This document shows, piece by piece, positions 59,840 to 64,000 of a stretch of 64,000 nucleotides of DNA. The first letter of the stretch is position 1; each line of letters starts with the position of its first letter. Made by a program: the position numbers and the translations under genes. The DNA is from Aldrovandia affinis (lineage: Eukaryota; Chordata; Actinopteri; Notacanthiformes; Halosauridae): the NCBI GenBank assembly GCA_029706075.1, contig JAINUG010000138.1, positions 372,001-436,000 on the forward strand, written 5' to 3'. Under the pieces are notes generated by a model. It was not told the origin of the DNA and made no database searches. It saw nothing but the letters and a program-made list of their open reading frames with translations.

Positions 59840-60530
59840 AAGATGAGAATGCCCCCACTCCATAGAGCATGAGTAGATGCCCAACGGTCTGAGGAGCATG
59901 ACACTACTATTATCCATATATCATGGCCTTCTAAGTCACCAGATCTGAACCCAATCTAGTATTTATAGGATATTTTGGAACAACGCCTGAGATAGCATTT
60001 TCCACTTCCATAAACTAAGCATTAGTTGATTGATGGGAAGGGCGGCATGGTGGTGCAGTGGATAGCACTGTCGCCTCACAGCAAGAAGGTCTCGGGATCG
60101 AATCCAGGCCGGGGGCCTTTCTGTGTGGAGTTTGCATGTTCTCCCCGTGTCCGCGTGGGTTTCCTCCGGGTACTCCGGTTTCTTCCCACAGTCCAAAGAC
60201 ATGCACGTTAGGCTAATTGGAGAGTCTAAATTGCCCGTAGGTATGAGTGTGTGAGTGAATGGTGTATGTAGTGCCCTGCGATGGATTGGCGACCTGGGTG
60301 TATTCCTGCCTCTCGCCCCAATGCATGCTGGGTAGGCTCCAGCCCCCCCGCGACCCTAACTAGGAATAAGCGGCTGAAGATGAGATGAGATGAGATGATT
60401 GATGGGAAGATTGGTGACGTATTCCTCATGCAGAATTCCAGACACCAACTCAGCAACCCAAGGCTCATACAGGCCGTACTGGCCATGCATTGTAGCCTAA
60501 CACCCTTTGAGTGACATTACATTGGTGTTA
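59840..60530 (+). pseudogene. Tc1/mariner transposase C-terminal remnant, split by a SINE
   Basis: Plus-strand codons near 59935-59990 read KSPDLNPI followed by a stop (where Glu is usual), then YL and a stop, DILEQRLR. SPDLNPIE is the block that carries the last catalytic acidic residue region of Tc1-family DDE enzymes. Before it NAPTP and a worn D box can be seen near 59850-59900. After the SINE (60041-60396) the frame continues as IDGKIGDVFLMQNSRHQLSN and RLIQAVLAMHCS, which is the usual C-terminal end. Several stops are present. No inverted ends were found. Confidence 0.65.
60041..60396 (+). mobile_element. SINE with exact 13-bp target duplication
   Basis: GATTGATGGGAAG is repeated at 60028-60040 and 60397-60409. 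The tRNA-like head starts GGCGGCATGGTGGTGCAGTG with a B-box-like GGGATCGAATCC. The body has TGTGTGGAGTTTGCATGTTC and CCGTGTCCGCGTGGGTTTCC, and the tail is GATGA repeated. The type is widespread in fish (Mermaid/V-SINE-like). The exact duplication and tail show insertion by a LINE machinery, recent compared with the worn host. Confidence 0.93.
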
Positions 60531-61418
60531 ACATTTTTTTGTTTACTAATGCAAGTTGCATTATAAATATTGTGCATTCATTCACAGCAATAGCAACAAC
60601 AATAGCAATGACTATTACGTTTGTTTTCTAGCAGACGTAAAAACCTATAGAACAATAAGGAAATAAATAAAATATGGCCAAAACAAGCAAGAGACTCTTG
60701 CCCTTTTTCTGAAATACTAAGATAGCAGATTTCTCAAGTTAGCTTGAGCCTCCCTGTCAAATCAACATTCCCTCTTGCACACCAGCTGTGGGGGGTGGGG
60801 GTGGGGGGGGGGGGTCCAATAAGATTGCCCCACCTGCTTCCCAGGAAGGGCCTCCAGCCATGGCTGTCACTCACTGAGAGGTTGAAAGGCCTGACATGGA
60901 AGAGCCAGGCATCTGTGTGGATCAGAGCTAAGCCATAGAAATAAAGGTGGAAGTCATTACTGAACAGAGAGCGCTGAGGATGGGGGAGTGAACCACTGAA
61001 GCCTGTTTACTCCCCTGTCATGTCACTGCCAACACCCAAAAATGTAATTTTTAGTTTAAGAGTTTAATTTTAATAGCCCATGTGCCAATATATATTTTTT
61101 CAAATCACTCATTTACTCCAGAAGGCTTTATGTGATCCTATCTCATGTGAACAATTAATACGCCAAATGCGCCATTGTCGTTTTCTTGTTGTCATCTTGC
61201 TTACATTTTTTATTCTTGATTCTGTTTTATGTAAGTCTTATGATACTGAGGCAGGACAAGGGCAAACCAGTCATATGCCTGCATGTTCTTACCAAAACAA
61301 GCATCACATTTAAAATTTAAACCAATACCCCCACCCCCAAACAATTAAAACATGTTTCTTGAAGTGGCATCATACATACAACTTTAGTATGAGCATGCCC
61401 TTTCTATCACCCACCCCC
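60531..61418. other. Gene-free DNA with a G-rich tract
   Basis: A G-rich tract at 60789-60813 (GGGGGTGGGGGTGGGG then a G run) could form a G-quadruplex. Otherwise nothing recognised. Confidence 0.5.
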
Positions 61419-61530
61419 CAGGACAGTGCCAGAACTTTCTGTTGCCCCCTCAAGACAGCGCCAGAGCTCTCTGTCGCCCCCCTCAGGACAGCAACCATGC
61501 TCTCTGGCACCCCCCTCAGGTCAGTGCCTC
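61419..61530. repeat. 33-bp minisatellite, about 3.4 units
   Basis: Units start at 61419, 61451, 61484 and 61517, each beginning CAGGACAG or a close variant and ending in a C-run (GCCCCCCT). Units are 32-33 bp with several differences. Nearly a multiple of three, so all frames stay open across it and the frames 61359-61768 are artefacts of the repeat. Confidence 0.85.
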
Positions 61531-64000
61531 AGAATTGGCCAGTTCTCTATGGCCTCTGACCCTGCTTTGTCACTGCAGGCTAGCTGTACAGGCCTGCAGG
61601 ACACACACACTGCTGCTCCCCTTAGTCAACACAGTAATAAATATGGTTACCCCACATACTTTCTTTTTCCTCAAACAGTTGTATATGTACAATCATATAA
61701 ATTCAAACAATCATCTGGAGAAAAATGATTGGGTATCGTGCACTTGTGTGTTTGTGTTTTGCATATAAACAATTATGCCTTTTTCACAGTTCACTTAATT
61801 CACAGTTAATTAAAATGATGACAGGTAGTTTTAATATTCATTGTGCCAAGGAAATATCAGCACAAATCAGATGCCTCTGTCAAATTGTAAGTAAATAACA
61901 TCTTTATCTATGCTGTCCTTTCCATTTTGATGCCCCCAAAAATGTATTAACCTCCAGTTTTTGCTTTGAAGTTTTTGAGATTTGAAATGCCAGTCTATTG
62001 TTGTCTATTTGGTGTTTTAAAACTTAAAAATTGCATGTTGTGCAAAACAAATGATATCCATCAGTGTGCAGTGAACCAGGTGGATATTGCAGTCTCATAG
62101 TTTTTTTAATTGTAGTAAGTGCATCCATGTTTCACTTTATTGACACTTCCCTTTAACTGCTTCGTAATAATGACTTGTCAGGAATTTCTATGGGCTCTAA
62201 TCATTACTCAACAGTTACTGGAGTTGGTTCCAAACCCCATGTGACTCACCATAACCATATTGGTGAATGGGGAAAATAAATTATTTGCCTTTGCTTAGAA
62301 TTTTTGGGATTTTTACATGACAAATGTTTTTTCCCTCACGCACACTCCTAATATGCACTATATGGATCTGGAAATAAAAATATAATGTTTATAAAATGTG
62401 GGGATGGTCTTTGCTAACTTGCTATCTCCCAGAAGAAAACTGAAGTTGTTTTTTATGTTCAAATGAACAAGGGAAAATGTAATGGTATCTCTGTTATCAA
62501 ACTGCCTTCTCACATGAATCACATTGGAGCTGACAATCCTGTTGGCCTTAGAAAGGTATTGAGTTCATTCCAGAAATAATGCTCATCTGTCTTGGAGATG
62601 AAAGGAGTTTATTATGTTGTATTCTTTAATCTTCATTTTACACACAATACTTTAAGGTCTAGAAAACAATCCAGTTGAGATTTTGTTACATTTAAGCATT
62701 TTGTAGCATTTTGCTAAATATGCTATGTGATATGATGACAGGGAAAACATTGAAAGAATTAATGAACTACCCTGCAATTCCTGCCAGGAAACCCCCACAA
62801 AACCCTCCAATACCTCATTGTATGACCTTTACCTGGCTCCTAAATTAAGTAAATATAAGTTTGAACATTTCCAATGCAGGAATGATGACTTGTTCCACCA
62901 AATATGTGCAAAGGGGACAACACTTACAATCTCATTTTTATTTTAAAGTATGCTTTTGGAGCTGTGACATCAATAGCTTGAGTCATGCCTGAATTAGTGC
63001 GTGCATGCACACACACGCATATGCACACTTACACAGACATACTCTCATGCACGCACACACACATGCACATGCACACACCCTAAGACAGTGAATTACTGCA
63101 GAACTCATTTAACTGCCCAGAGGCAAAGAAAGGCTTTTCTTCCTCTCTGTGAAGCAGGGTCATCCATCACTTAACAGAGATACTTCCTGTTTTCAAGCCT
63201 TTGAGGAGATAGGACTTCCAACACAAATACTTGGCTTGGCAAGCCAGGCTTGTGCTGATGGACACTTTTATATCCATTTCATTCCACCTGAAACTGCAGA
63301 CAGGCAGGGGGAGGGACAGCTGTTTGCACAGAAACAGCTGGGTGCAGGACCCCTCCCAGTTCTGACAGACGTTGCCCCCTGACCTCATGTTAGCATTTCA
63401 AAACTGAGATCAAATTTCACCAAGGGGGGATGGGGGGAAGAGAAAGAGAGAATTGCCAATCAAAATGTAATAATCAGCTTTGTTGAAGAATTACAGAAAT
63501 GTCAATGAAGATACACATGTACAAAGTAATATATGTTGAATATAAAAATAATACACTTTCATGAATACATTGAAAAATCGCATCCTTCAAAATAAAACCT
63601 CTTTAATATTATATACATAGAATTGTGCATTGTGAAAGTGGCAGTACTTGATATTTTTTGTAATATATAATCATTTTCCTTATTACATTTTGGATTATAT
63701 AACTTACTTATTATTACTTGAGATACCTTCATAATTTTTAATAACGGTTAATTAAATAAAATAACCTTTATCAAGCAAAAAGATTTGTGCCTGCATTTTT
63801 TTTGCTGCACCCATGGTGAATCTTGAAATGCCATACGATTTTTCATGCTTTAAATCACAGGTGCAGTCATGAGCTCCAGTAAAGTCATAATGAACATGGC
63901 CAACAACTTAATTGTGTTTCAGTTGCTGGGAGCCTGTGCAACTGCTGTATAGACAGCTATTCTGGGGGAGAGAGATAATTAACACTGCCAATGGCAAGAT
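61531..64000. other. Gene-free DNA
   Basis: AT-rich, with an irregular CA/GCAC tract at 63006-63076. The overlapping frames at 63149-63388 lie on opposite strands without domains. No repeat or gene recognised up to the window end. Confidence 0.5.

Noticed and set aside
61359..61768. Three overlapping plus-strand frames
   Set aside because: Artefacts of the 33-bp minisatellite.
63149..63388. 77- and 73-codon opposed frames
   Set aside because: No domain and on opposite strands of the same DNA.

Overview
This window is nuclear DNA from a ray-finned (teleost) fish. The evidence is a vertebrate Sprouty gene with its upstream splice signal, AT-rich non-coding sequence, and repeats typical of teleosts: Tc1-like, hAT-like, Harbinger-like and ISL2EU-like DNA elements, L2 and Rex1/CR1-like LINEs, and several tRNA-headed SINEs. 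The shared SINE/L2 3' tail resembles the eel UnaSINE/UnaL2 tail, so an early-branching teleost (eel or tarpon group) is possible. That is a weak inference, and no species is claimed.

Layout. 1-8.7 kb: AT-rich intergenic DNA with one inverted-repeat DNA element, ending in the likely 3' UTR of spry1. 8.7-12 kb: the only convincing host gene, spry1, on the minus strand. It has one coding exon at 8700-9664, a predicted 1.6 kb 5' UTR intron, and a predicted non-coding first exon with CCAAT boxes near 11.9 kb. One base is missing from a C run, which breaks the reading frame in this copy. 12-31 kb: a gene-poor stretch upstream of spry1 with scattered SINEs, a hAT element with exact 8-bp duplications, a Harbinger remnant, a Tc1 element carrying a SINE, and a TATA-associated ORF at 23.3 kb that I do not recognise.

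31-45 kb: dense repeats. They include a degraded LINE reverse transcriptase, a HARBI1-like transposase pseudogene split by a small hAT element, L2 3' ends, a second HARBI1-like fragment, and a Tc1 pair, one of which carries a probable solo LTR. A Rex1/CR1-like LINE follows. 46-54 kb: a nest of insertions. A dead LINE was interrupted by an LTR-like repeat, which was itself entered by an L2 LINE and by a 1.28 kb element with perfect 21-bp inverted ends. That inner element keeps a THAP-domain exon on one strand and a SWIM-type protein exon on the other. A SINE also entered the outer LINE. 54-64 kb: old SINEs, Tc1-like remnants (one split by a SINE with a 13-bp duplication), a small minisatellite and otherwise unremarkable DNA.

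Apart from spry1, almost every protein-like stretch is a broken mobile-element gene. I found no new host system. The most informative new object is the THAP/SWIM element at 50.8-52.1 kb, followed by the spry1 frame break and the nested insertions, which give a relative time order.
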